A stretch of 64,000 bases of DNA from assembly GCF_000512585.2 (NCBI RefSeq), contig NC_089241.1:5970001-6034000 (forward strand), read 5' to 3'. The notes under the pieces are model-generated. The model worked only from the letters and a program-made list of their open reading frames with translations. It ran no database searches and was not told where the DNA came from. Position 1 is the stretch's first letter; every line of letters starts with the position of its first letter. Below are positions 11,292 through 22,929 of the stretch, piece by piece. The stretch is from Kwoniella bestiolae CBS 10118 (taxonomy: Eukaryota; Basidiomycota; Tremellomycetes; Tremellales; Cryptococcaceae). Both the position numbers and the translations under genes were made by a program.

Positions 11292-14174
11292 TTAGTAAGC
11301 ATGATCAACCTCCATCGAGTTAGATTCAACCTCTTGACGTGCTTTCTTCTGGGAAGCTTTGGACCATGCTAGAGTCCAATCTTCTTCTTCCTCTTCTTCC
11401 TCTGGTTGTGGGGGGATGGTGTTGTGTTCAGACATGTGTTGAAGATCTTGGGAGTGGGAGTGGTAAGAGGGATCACCGTTGTTAGATGGGTATGAATGGT
11501 TAGGACCGTTAGAAAGACCATGAGATTGAGCCTGATAGTCACCATTGGAGTGTGCTTGAGATTGGTCAAACCCGTTGGGTCGAACTGGAGGTGCGGAATA
11601 TCCATTAGAGTGAGCTGGTGCTCGATATCCATTCGAATGAGCGGGTGTTTGAGTTCCGTTGCGATGAGCTGGTGCTTGATATCCATTAGAAATAGCTCGG
11701 GTCTGTGACTGGGGATATCCGTTGGTATTGCTTCGAATGATCGGATTGTGACTACCACCAAGGTTCCCGTTGAGAGTCTGACCATACCTGAATTGGGTAG
11801 TCGGTTGGTTAAGTCTGTGGGGCTGATCAGATCTTCGTGCTGTATAAGACGGACCACCATTCGTGAATGATCGAGTCACTCCGTTCGATGGACCTGCACG
11901 AGCGTTGCCGAAACCATTATTGAGCCTCGAATTTTGCTGAGGACCAGTACTGTTATATCTTCTAGTTGTTGGATCTCCCGAGGAACCACTACCACCGTAC
12001 TTATCTCCTTTACTCGTTATGGTACTGTATATCTTCTGCTGGGTCTCGTCGAGTGTTTTAGGTGTTGGTGTGAAAATACTCAGCTTACGAATACCGCCAT
12101 TACCATCATCTATTCGAGTTACCGAGTCCGCCTTCAGGCTTGATCCGAGACGCGAAGACGTACGCATTGGGTCGGTGATCATGTCATCTTCATGATTTTG
12201 GCTCTTGGCAATTTTGACAGGGAAGAAGTTTCTCGGTGTTCTGATTTTGTTGCTGTATGCCTTATCCTGAAAGATGCTGTTCTTCTTCGATCTCTTCGCT
12301 GCGGGGGCTCCGAGGGAATCGAGTTTGGAGGAAGACCAATCTTCTTCTTTCCATCCATCTGCCGTGTCGACAGGAGGAGACGTCCGTTTCATGTGGTCGA
12401 GCAGAGCAGCGTTGCTGCGGTAAAGCGATGAGGAGGAAAAGGGGTTCGATGAAGGTAAAGCTGTATTGGATCGACCTCGAAAGCGGTGACGTTGATCTAC
12501 AGAAGACGTTTGAGGCGTTTGGAGCTGGTCTTGAGGTTCTTCTGGACTATCTTCTTCCATAATACTTCGGTAATAGTCCGGATTGGTGCCTATTTGTTTG
12601 GTCAGCGAGAGCAGAATAGATTTATAGCGATAACGCAGTACAACACTTACCCTCCTCAGCAGCCTTCTCTAGAATTTCGACATCGACATTACTAGTCCAT
12701 TGTTCTCCTTGTCGCTTGGGTCGAGGTTCCAACAGACCAGCAGGTTTCTTGCTATATCGGTCGAGAGGCGAACTGTAAGGCAACACATCCGAAGAAGATT
12801 GACCAACCTTTTCTATATCTCTAATGATTGAAGAAGGAAGGTGAGTGATTGTAGATGGCTGGGTAGATGAAACGGAGTCATCTTTCAATGAGGCAACTTC
12901 GTGATCTTCATGCTCGTTAGTTGGTTTCATGGTTGATGTTTTTGGATTCGTTCGTGGACGTGTCCAAGCTATTCGATTCGTGTTACGATATTCTCTGGCG
13001 GTTCGCTCCGAATTCAACCTGACTATATCTTCCATACTCTGTATACGTTCTTTTTCCCTTGTTTCACTCGCTGTTGGTGGTTTCTGCTCTTCTTCCTTCT
13101 TAAGCCTCTCTTCCTCCTCTTTCCCATCATCCTTGTCATTTCTACTTGATCCTGGTTTTCCACGAATGAGCTTATCAAGCATTTTAGGTCCAACACCAGC
13201 GGAAGCGTTGTCATCTTCCTCCTCGTGCTTGGCTTTGCCTTTCCCTTTCTTTTTTCCCTTCCCCTTGACGACGGCTTCTTTAGTGGGTAATTCCTTCATC
13301 TTCTCCAATAATCGAAGGATGGGGAATTCCTCGTTGGGTGCAGCATCAGGAGCTATGGTCATCCCATTCGTCCATCAGTTCTGTTCCACTTCCATTGGCT
13401 GCGATACAGCAAAGAGAAATCAGACATACGTAATACACTAAACTTCACCTGTGAATTCTTCTCTTGTTCAGCCTTTGCAGCCGCCTCTTTGGCAGCCTTG
13501 TTCCTCGCCCGAGTAGCAGCCGCTTTCTGATATCTTAGCTTCTTCTTCTCCTCGGCTCGTTCATGGTCATTAAGCTTGTCGTCTATCGTCCTTTTTCTTG
13601 GTGGACTTTTAGGTATGGGGTTACCCAGAGGATCATACCATCCGCTGTTTCGTACTTTCTTTGGTTTAACTACTTCTATAATTTCTGGCTCTTCAACAGG
13701 AGATTCACGACTAGTGCTCGCTTTGGGCTGTGGTATGGGTTTGGCGGTTGCAGCAGGTTGAGACTTAGCGGTGATTGGAAGGGGACGAGTTGGTGGAGGA
13801 GCTGATTGGCGTGCAGCTGCAGCTGCAGGTGGAACAGCTGGTCGAGGTGGGGGATTAGAGGAAGATTCGTCGGCCGTCACCTGCCTACCAGCTGTGAAAG
13901 ACCCTTGGTCAGCTATCAGATCACAAAGTAAGAGAGCAACGGATGGCTCACTCTTCCTCTCGCCGCCGACTCCCGCATACCTCGCTCGTCGATTGGCAAT
14001 AGTCCACGGGGTGTCCACAAACTTGACATCTTCCTTCCTCTGCGTCAGATCTAAATCCTTCAGAATGTCGCCGCCACCCGGTAGCTCGAGCATGTTTGAG
14101 ATATCGACATCATCATCGACTTCTGAGTCTGGGGAGGGTGTCCTCCAGAAGTCTTCCTGCTTGTTTGCGCTCAT
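11292..14174 (-). CDS. Unknown acidic/low-complexity, probably nuclear protein
   Basis: Exons 13952-14174, 13430-13891, 12651-13352 and 11292-12589 give 894 residues in phase. The exon 2/3 join uses a GTATGT donor and a TAG acceptor at 13353-13354; an earlier donor (13448) would run into a stop. Visible features: N-terminal acidic block (DFWRTPSPDSEVDDDVDISN), TPWTIANRRARYAGVGGERK, GWYDPLGNPIPKSPPRKR, a basic Ala/Lys coiled stretch (RYQKAAATRARNKAAKEAAA), a KGKGKKKGKGK run, tandem APAHSNGY-like units, and a Glu-rich C-terminus (EEEEEEEDWTLAWSKASQKK). I do not recognise the family. Basic clusters and acidic tracts suggest a nuclear role by inference only. An in-frame ATG 20 codons upstream (14234) is an alternative start. 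Confidence 0.75.
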
Positions 14175-14631
14175 GATTGACAGGTAACAGGTGACAGGTG
14201 ACTGCGTCTTGAGAGATTCAGGTAGAGAGACCAAGTTGATATGTCATTACATATACCAAATTTGAGAAGATAGAAAGGGAAAAGGAAGAAGAAGAAGGAG
14301 AAGAGGATGATGATGATCATGGTGATGATGAGCAGTCTGAAAGAGTATAGTCACCGACAAACGCAATAACGCACAGACCCCGCACACATATATATGCACA
14401 CACATACACCACATTAGATCAGTCGCGTATCATGTTAAACCCACGCACAGCCCACGTGGCGCGATCCACCATTCGTCGAGACCAACATCAGTTATCCTCC
14501 TCTTCCTCATCTGCATTCCATTCCTCCTCCGTCTTCTAATCAAACATCTTCATTTCGTTACATCAACTTGTCACGTCATTCGGCTCACCTGGCCTGGCCT
14601 TCTCAGCACATAATCATATCAAACACACACC
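14175..14631. other. Divergent promoter between the unknown gene and TAF5
   Basis: About 460 bp shared by two divergent genes. Contains a GA-rich run (14270-14310, reading CT-rich for the minus gene) and CA-rich stretches at 14380-14410. No ORF of interest. Confidence 0.55.
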
Positions 14632-17600
14632 ATGGCGGATTCCTCAGCGCCCGTAGCAGGGCCAAGCAATCCCGGTCCATTCACTTCCACCTCAGTGTCC
14701 CGAACGGATGCCAATCTACTACATCAGTTCGTGATGGATTATCTCCAGTCACACGGGTTCGACAAGGCATTAGCACTCTTCGAACAGGGTATAAAAGACC
14801 AGAGTGGGGATAAGACAAATGGTGAAGAAGGGAAGGAAGCGATATTCAGAGCACCAGGTCCATTACCTTTGGAATCGAATGTCAAGCGGAATATACCTCA
14901 GGCCCAGGCAATGTCAGCTTCCACATTGTCAAATAACATCACACCAGAGTTTGAAGCTCAGGCCAAATATATTATAGAACAGCTACAAGCCAAGGTGCAA
15001 GCTTCCAATGCAGATAAAGAGCAGGATGGCACGGATGATCAGAATAAGGAGTTGAAAGATCAGCCGACAAATCAGGAATCTCTGTTGGATCCCTCGGACA
15101 GAGTGGAAGGATACAAGAGCTTTAGGAGATGGGTGGATGGAGGTCTGGATCTATGGAAGGTGAGCTGGTCATTTCGCGTCAACAGTAAAGACGAGCATTG
15201 GCTAATCGCTGGATTCTGGTTAGCCCGAGCTGGATAATCTTTCTTTCCCACTTTTCGTACATACCTTTCTGGAACTTATCAATTTCGGTTTCCTCAAGAC
15301 AGGTAAGCTTTCTGTAAAGCGTATATCAGTAGTCAGGTAGCTTACTGATGTTTCATACAGCCCGAGAGTTCTTCGAACGCCATTCAACGCGTCACCGACC
15401 CTTCCACCCTCAAGATATATCCGCCTTATCATCCATATCAACTAAAGAGCACGTAAAGGCGAACCCCTTTTGTCAGAGGATGATCTCGGATAGATATGTG
15501 ATACCACTCTCACGAAATGCCAATGATCTGCTAATACAATGGTTGAGCGGTGCCGGCTTAGATGAAGATTGGGAAGCAGGATTACATTCCGCTGCTGGAA
15601 GAGCTAAAGAAGCTATTAAGGGGATCGTATTCTCGGATATCAGTATATCAGGTAAGTACTCTGCTGCTCTTCCTCCTTCAAGGATGTTGGACAATGTAGC
15701 TGAGCTTTTGAATCTAGTAACGAGTAACTCAATACCTCTAGATAAGATCACAATAGCTACTAGGAGTGGACTTATAGCTTCTGCTCTACCCTCAGCAATG
15801 CCCATAGACGCTTTTAATACAGCCACCAACCTCAAACTCGGCCCACCCCCCATGACGGACAAGCTGAAAGAGCAAGTGGTAAGGACATTACAGGATGAAG
15901 AACCCTCTCAACAGCAGCAGCCGCAGCCGAACGGCGCCGCCTCACCCTCCAAGCAACCTTCGCCATCTCAAATACCCAATGGACATCCAAATGGGACTGC
16001 GAATGGAGCGGATGCAAATGGAGATGTAGAGATGACTTCGCCCACAGGTGAACAATCCGGACAGGATAATCCAGAAACATCAAATACACCTGCTTCGATC
16101 ACTGTGAACGTATCGGAGTTAAAGATCGAACCTGAACTAGAAATGAATAAAGACCCTGATCTAGTCAGTCCAGAGGAGAATGAGACTCTACCTCCTATAC
16201 CTGCTGTATTCAGGATCCCAGACTTGAAGAGAGAGGTGGAAGCTATAAGGGATAAGCGGAAGATGATACGCTTAGGCCCTCAGCAGAATGGCGATGTCAA
16301 AGTTGGAAATAGCTCGAATACGGTCTTACCGAGTGTGGTAGCTTTTACACTGTTCGATCATGGTGAAAGGTAAGTTGTGTAGTCGAAGAATTTCCGCCAC
16401 GCTCGCAGCTTACCAACTACTGTCAGTGCGTCTTCGGTGGAATTTTCCAAAGATTCCTCTCTGATGGCTGTTGGGTCTTCTGAAAGTTGTATACGTCTGT
16501 GGAGTTTGAAGGGAGAAAAACTGAAGAAGAAATCTATCGGTGAGATGGCATCGACCTCCCTTCATGTCGCAACAAAGCTTATGGACGTATCTTCCGCAGA
16601 CCCCTCAGACGGATCATTGACCGAAGATGAAGGTCAACCCTTTCGTAAACTGATTGGACATTCTGGTCCAGTATATTCATTATCCTTCGACCCCTTATAC
16701 GGCTCATCATCACCACCCTCAACCTTACTTTCCTCCTCACAAGATGGGACTGTCCGACTGTGGTCGACCGATACATACTCGAATCTGGTAGTATACAGAG
16801 GGCACGGTAAAGATCCAGTATGGGATGTAGAGTGGGGTCCAATGGGTGTGTATTTCGCGACTGCATCTAGAGACAGGACAGCAAGATTATGGAGTTCGGA
16901 TCGAGTTACACCTTTGCGGATGTACACTGGTCATTTATCTGACGTTAACGTGAGTATCGTTTCGACTATCAGCTGGCGGATTTACGTGTTTGTTGTGGAC
17001 AAAGCTCATCAGATAATGTACCACATACAGTGTGTCCGATTCCATCCCAATTCACTGTACCTCGCCACTGGGTCTAACGACTCTTCATGCAGATTATGGG
17101 ATGTTCAGCGCGGTGCTTGCGTAAGATTGTTCATGGGTCATACAGATGCTGTAACTACCATGGCTATAAGTCCAGATGGTAAATTATTGGCCAGTGCGGG
17201 TGAGTGATACAAATCCCCTCAATCAGCTAATCCTTGAGCCCGCCAAAGAGCATAGCTGATACTGTACGAAAAATGTAGGTCTAGACTCCTCAATATGGTT
17301 ATGGGATCTAGGTTCCTCCCGCCCCATCAAAAGGATGGACGGGCATAAGTCGACTATCCAATCTCTCTCCTTCTCTGCAGATTCGGCTGTACTGGTATCA
17401 GGAGGGTTGGATTCGACAGTGCGATGCTGGGATGTGAAATCGTCTGGAGGTGAGAAGGCTCAGGTGAATGAACCTACCCTTCGGACGGGGACGGGAGGGG
17501 TGGGTACGGACGAGGTACAAGGGAGTTTACCTATGGGTCCTGGACGGGGCAATTGGGAGGATGAACCACATACGTGAGTATACACATCAATCGTTACTAC

Positions 17601-17772
17601 GTGTTCGAACCTGACGCTGATGTTGTATATTATCATCATTAGTACCGATCTCTTAGCGACCTGGCCTACGAAGCGTACACCGATATTGAAAACGCACTAT
17701 ACGCCCAGGAATCTGTGTATGGTAGCTGGCTCGTTCGTTCCTCCGAGTAACGCTTCGAAGGGTGTTCAGTAG
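14632..17772 (+). CDS. TAF5: TFIID (and probably SAGA) subunit TAF5, LisH and WD40 repeats
   Basis: Scaffold subunit of the general transcription factor TFIID, shared with SAGA in yeasts. Seven exons, 14632-15159, 15224-15302, 15361-16369, 16427-16949, 17031-17199, 17279-17573 and 17643-17772, give 910 residues with all phases closed. A LisH motif lies near residues 27-60 (NLLHQFVMDYLQSHGFDKAL). The TAF5 N-terminal dimer domain follows, spanning exons 1-3 (FRRWVDGGLDLWK, FVHTFLELINFGFLK, AREFFERHSTRH). After an acidic Pro/Gln linker come six or seven WD40 repeats from about residue 545 (SKDSSLMAVGSSESCIRLWS; YFATASRDRTARLWSSD; LYLATGSNDSSCRLWD; LLASAGLDSSIWLWD; VLVSGGLDSTVRCWD). Length and order fit the family. 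The ATG sits after ACACACC, a usual start context. Confidence 0.95.
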
Positions 17773-18075
17773 GTGATCTGAAGGATATATAATATGTATT
17801 TCAATTTAAATATATATATGTATATGAATATCGTAAACAACCAGTAATAATGGCAATTAGCGAGAATGGGATGTGTCGTTTTATCAGGATGACATTCAAC
17901 AACGAAATCTTGAGGTATATATCGCGTTGCATGCATACGCAAATATGGATGATAAGTACAATACTTGTCTTGTATATAGTCCAACTATGGATTGTCGATG
18001 ATGCTCATCGAGTAATTAATCATATCATCTCCAGACTCAATCACCACCAGAACATGAACTGCCTAACCCAACCTA
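17773..18075. other. Convergent 3' flanks of TAF5 and RTT109
   Basis: About 300 AT-rich bases with ATATATATG runs around 17800-17830. Two genes end toward each other here. No feature beyond 3' UTRs. Confidence 0.55.
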
Positions 18076-19872
18076 TCAATTAACCTTCTTCTTCTTCCTA
18101 GGCATGAGCATCGTAACCTTCTCCTCAACCCTATCCTTCCTCACCAACCCTCCTCCATTCTCATTCTCAGATAACCCTTCCTTACGCGGTATAACCCCAG
18201 AACACCCATCGCACCCTTCCTCCCCAATTTCACCTCTGACAATCGACCTAACCTGCTTTAACCATATCTCACTTCCCTCAATTGCTAGAGTCAGATTCGC
18301 GAAATCCAAGTTGGTTAGGGCCGTGAGGAGACGGTTGATAATTTCGATTCGAAGGAGGGGGAGGGGTTCTTTGGTGGAGAGAATCGGCGCATCGGAAGCT
18401 GGAGGGGTCGTAGTCGGGATCGGTATTTCTTTCTTTCCCTCTTCTGTGGTGCAAGACGAGTCCGCAACAGGTTTACTCTCCGGGTCGAGGGATGTTATGG
18501 TATTGACCGTCTCAACAGTGTGAGCAGGGCCAGTAGTGTTACTCCCATTTTCAGTTGTTGCCTCTTGTCCATTGTCTCGAGCCACGTCTTTACCTCTACT
18601 TGTCTTTCCCTCGTTCCTGCTCATCTCCAAGGTGAAGAACCCCGTGACGTCCCCCGCGCACTCCTGCCTGAACCCTATCCTCTCCCAGAACTCGTTCCTA
18701 TCGATCTTACTCAACGCCAAATGAGAGGCTTGCCTTTGACTCAGCTCTTCTTCCATATCCAGCTCCTTTTTCGTCTTTCTCGTTGTCGTAGCAGAACTAC
18801 CATTCTGAGCTGGGTCTGTCGTCGAAGGAGCAGAAGAACGTTGTATCTGGCGTTTGAGGGGATTGGTACTTTGGTGTTGTTGGAAATGGTCTGTCACCAG
18901 TTCTTCCAGAAATCTGGTCTTGGGATCATCAGGTAAAGAAGGTATGAGCGTTGCCAGCGACGGAGGGAGGTTCTTCGATGTTGATGAGGAAGAGGAGGAG
19001 AGGGGAGTATTGAAAGGAGGTTTGTATTCCCATTTCAACCCTTCGGGCAGATCTTTGCCTTTTCCTAAGAGGTTTATTGATTCAACCTGTTCATAGCCTG
19101 GTAAGAGGTAATTCAGTCTAATCCCTTCCGCTGTTCCTCCTTCCTCCTTTTCGTTTCCTTCACTTGATATTGAAACAGAGCTACGTTCCGATCTGGACTT
19201 GATGTAAGATATCACACTCTCCTCATAGACATTCTTCCACCATCTACATAATCCCGCTCCAGATAATACCTTCTTCTTTCCGCTATTCGAAGAATTCGCA
19301 AACAAATATTGGTTTTGGGATCTGGCGAATAACTGGATCCTGACGTTGTTGAGCTGAATTAGGAAGTAATTGAGGAAGGAGACGATGAGTAATCTAGTAA
19401 GAGGTAAGGCAGAGGGGGAGTATCCTGATGAATCAATTTTGGAGATGTATAGTATTGATGAGCTGGTATTAATAGAGGAGGGGAAGGTATAGAGGTTTGC
19501 TGAGATTGCTGAGACTAGAACTTGCTTTGGCGGGTTATGTGACCCTGCAGGTTGCGACGAGCTCGGCAGATCTGTGGACGAGTCCGAGGACGGTTCGCCC
19601 TCGGCTAGGCTGGACGAAAGCACGACTAGAAAATCTTGTTGGAGGCATTTCGGTGGGATGGGCGTATGGGGGAATATCGAGGTTGTCTTCTTGGGTTCTG
19701 ATACGAGGATTGTCAGGCCTAGATCATGTGGATTCGGTAATGTTAAGAGTGATGTGAGGAGGTGAGCTCGTAAGCTAAGAACGGACGGTCGTATCGTCAG
19801 CTCGGAGAGGACGAAACAGCTAAAGGACGAGAATAGGTGGACAAGGGTTTACCTGGAGGTTGAGATGGTCAT
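18076..19872 (-). CDS. RTT109: Rtt109-type histone H3 lysine 56 acetyltransferase
   Basis: Fungal p300-fold acetyltransferase that, with histone chaperones, acetylates newly made H3 (K56, also N-terminal lysines) before nucleosome assembly. Two exons: a 20-nt first coding exon (19853-19872, MTISTS plus two bases) and 18076-19819; 587 residues. Family blocks are clear: LSLRAHLLTSLLTLPNPHDL, ILVSEPKKTTSIFPHTP, IQLFARSQNQYLFANSSNSG, GLCRWWKNVYEESV, and the C-terminal EFWERIGFRQECAGDVTGFF motif. A Ser/Pro-rich insertion near residue 80 and a long acidic/Thr-rich stretch after the GFF motif make it longer than the roughly 440-residue budding yeast enzyme. The tail ends in a Lys run (MPRKKKKVN), a possible nuclear signal. 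The microexon start is the only well-phased ATG. Confidence 0.92.
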
Positions 19873-20274
19873 CTCTGAATCTTGCTTCTTGCGTCTGGCT
19901 TGTACTAGTAATGGGTAGGTTGGATATGATCAGAGGTACTGAGGAGTATGTATTAGGATACTGATGTATCGCAATGGAATGAAATGATGATATACTTGAG
20001 GGGTTGAAAACATTACACACATTACAACGAGAATAAAAGTGACCGTGCGTGAAACGATACTAGATGTTTTACGCGTGGTGGAGGCAGTCCACCTGGCTAA
20101 CCGTACAAGTCCTCCCACGTTCATTATTCTATACATGAGGTTCGTCAAGCGTTACTATTTTCTATCTATCCTATCCTACGATCTATGTGTGTGATGTGAT
20201 GATACATGCGTAATATCTTCCAGTGTCCCCAAAGATAAAAAAAACAGAGAAAAATCCAATCTCGCAAAAAGAGT
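19873..20274. other. RTT109 upstream region and 3' flank of the GT8 gene
   Basis: About 400 bp. RTT109 and the GT8 gene are both on the minus strand, so this holds the RTT109 promoter/5' leader and the GT8 3' UTR. No ORF supported. Confidence 0.5.
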
Positions 20275-21749
20275 TTATTCCTCCTCATGCCACCTCCAGT
20301 GCTCCTCCATCCTCTCTACAGCCTGCTCCCATATCTGTCTCACAGCTTGCGGTACAGGGTCCTTCCACATCTTTGCATGTAGTCTGAGAGATCAAAGTCA
20401 GATTTAGCCAAATGATCAGGCCGAGAGGGGGGCAAGTGAGATACTCGGACAAAAGTGGGGGCCGTGGGATATGAACTTACGAATGATACCCTTCTTCAAT
20501 ATCGGATGATCTGGGGAAATGAGAGACGAATCTGAGTAAGACAGGGGTCAGCGTGATTATCCTCTGGCGCAGCTCTTAGAGAATTGCGATAAATATTGTA
20601 TGGGTTGGGATGGGTCTAGGGGAGAAACAAATCACTCACTTATAATCCAAAGCCGTCCAGGGGTGTTCACCCTCCCAATCGAAATAATGATTGATCAGAG
20701 CCTGTCATTCGCATCAAATGTCAGCATCGATCCCTTGTGCGACTCAGAACAAGCTATACCATCCAAAGATCTAGATCATATGGACTGAGAACAAAAGATA
20801 GATCGCACAGACTCACCTGTTCCATATAAAATGTATCATACCCTCTAACCCCCCTCAACTCCTCGAACAACCCCTCATCAGGTCTAATCAACATGAACCC
20901 AGCATTCAAATAATCCTTTTCCTCCACGTCCAAGCCCTCGGGAGGCGGTATCCTAAGATCCGTATTTCTCATCAACCTCTTACTGTTCTCTCCTACCCCG
21001 CCCAATCCAGAGGGTAAATCCGATCCGTCCGAGTGCCATATATCCTCTAATGACTTGAGAAGTAGCACATCATTATCGAGATACAATACCCGTTCGTACG
21101 ATGTCAAGTTGAATATATTGAGCTTGGTATATTGATCTCTCCAATGATCATTCACTTGCTCCGGAAGATCAAGTCCATCTAACAACTCTACTCTTTCGAT
21201 CGTCGCTCCTTCTCTCATCAACAGAGCTTCTACGTCCTGGCTGATCTCCGGTGTGAGGACAACGACGATATCTCTTGAGCGGGTAGAATCGAGATTAAGG
21301 GGATCATGGAGTAATTGATATATCAATAATCGGGTTGAGAGGAGGTAAGCCGGATCAGTAATGGAAGATAGGAAAGTGACGTATGCTTCTTTCTTCTTCT
21401 CCTTCTGACGTATAGGTGATATTGGTCCAGGTCTAGATATCAATCCTTCTACTGCTGGATGGATTTTGAGGCTTATCCGATCAACCCCGGAAGAGAAGGA
21501 GTACGAAATCCAAGATAGGAGTAGTATAGCGCCGAGTATTTGGAATATGAGATACCTGAATCTCCGTTTATTGGGTTTCTTGTTTGTTGGAGCTTGGACT
21601 GGTGAGGGGAGTTTGTACATTGATGTCTTGGAGAGCGGAGAGTATGTCGGTGAGCCTACTAGAGTGTTTAGGGAGGATGAAGAGGAAGCGGATGAGGATG
21701 AGCGGGAGGAGCGGGATAATAGGGGTGTTTCGGACTGTACAAGTCTCAT
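20275..21749 (-). CDS. Glycosyltransferase family 8, type II membrane protein
   Basis: Exons 20817-21749, 20640-20701, 20481-20531 and 20275-20383 give 384 residues in phase. A Ser-rich cytosolic tail is followed by a single membrane span (RYLIFQILGAILLLSWISYS, about residues 58-80), then a lumenal GT-A fold: YVTFLSSITDPAYLLSTRLL, the metal-binding DXD motif within RVLYLDNDVLLL, and NAGFMLIRPDEGLFEEL. The end carries DWEGEHPWTALDYKF and HAKMWKDP. Glycogenin-like GT8 enzymes use UDP-sugars; a Golgi role in glycan or cell-wall building is inferred from the topology. The acceptor sugar cannot be told. A probable 5' UTR intron lies just upstream of the ATG. Confidence 0.85.
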
Positions 21750-21763
21750 CAGTATAGTGAATC

Positions 21764-21826
21764 CTGGAATATGGGTATTAGATTGGTGGGCGTCGCTGGT
21801 AGCAGTAAAGTAGATAGGGGACTCAC
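21764..21826 (-). other. Probable 5' UTR intron of the GT8 gene
   Basis: Minus-strand GTGAGT donor at 21826 and TTCCAG acceptor ending at 21764. Joining it leaves no in-frame extension of the CDS, only a short upstream ORF (an ATG four bases before the donor closes after a few codons). This suggests a leader intron rather than a coding one. Confidence 0.45.
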
Positions 21827-22929
21827 CATCTTGTTTTGATTTACTACTTCTGTTATAGACAATGTATAGGCTTGGTCGTTTCCACTCAACTGTTCACGAG
21901 ACCTTCTACTGTATGTCCTCCTTTGTTGAGCTTCTAATGTATCGCAATGTAGGAGAGATTGTCGAGCACTGCCTTTGATCTTTCGAGATTGGAGAGAGCA
22001 GTTCAAAGGACAGCTCGATAAGAAATTCAATACGAGTCGATCCTCAATTGTCTGTAATTCTTCCAAGTCCTCTATATTCTAAATCGTCGATCTGATTTAT
22101 CCCCTCGACGTTCGAAATAAGCGATCAACACTTATCCCTCTCCTTCCGTTCCTCGGGTTGGTCTTTGGATTCGACCGTTTACCGATACCTAGCTATGCTG
22201 GAATGAGATAAGACGAGACGAGACATATTTATACAAGACAAGCACGAGAAAATAGGAAGGTAAGAAACAAACAGAATCGCATCGTCTCATACCCATTGGT
22301 AATCCGATCCTGAGCATGAAGATAAGACACGAATCCGATTTCTCGATTATACGATACCCATCCTGTAACGCGGTCAAACGTTTATAAGTATGATTTCATC
22401 TCAGATTCCTTATCCGGCTGAGGTAATCGAAATCGAACAGTAAGCCACGGAAAGAATCCACGGAAAGGTTAAACGGGTTTTGATGGTCATTGTTCCTGAG
22501 TGATGGGATGGATGGATCCTGAATCCTGAGATTCTGAACCAGAAAAACGAAAAGAGTACTCCTTAGTCGATCACGACTTTTGGCGTAAGATTTCAACCGA
22601 TCATTCTCGTACACGATTCCTTGGCTCACTAATTGGTTTTGGCTTACCAAGACTGCGAGGTTGGCGTTTTGATAGCGAGAACGAGGGTGCGCACACGTAT
22701 GCCCAGATCGTACATTGACGAGTACGGATAGCAAGCAATGGAATCGTCATCAGTGTCAGATTTTTGCAACGAAGAGTCCATCTTATCGCATATCATATCG
22801 AATATTTGTATCAACTTTAACAAAAGACCAAAATCAAAATCAGGAATACTAATTACACAACCTAACCCTAACATACAAATCAAGTACCGATCATTTCATA
22901 TCTATATGTACACTATATTCCAGAATTGC
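21827..22929. other. GT8 upstream region and 3' flank of RIM101
   Basis: About 1.1 kb between two minus-strand genes. Holds the GT8 promoter and leader and the RIM101 3' UTR. A short CCTAACCCTAAC stretch at about 22860 resembles telomeric repeat but is only two units. No supported gene. Confidence 0.5.

Noticed and set aside
13448..13449. CAG/GTGAAG as donor of exon 2 in the gene at 11.3-14.2 kb
   Set aside because: Every downstream acceptor then hits a stop; the GTATGT donor at 13429 with the TAG acceptor at 13353 keeps the frame.
22854..22875. CCTAACCCTAAC, telomere-like
   Set aside because: Only about two units, in a 3' flank; no longer array.
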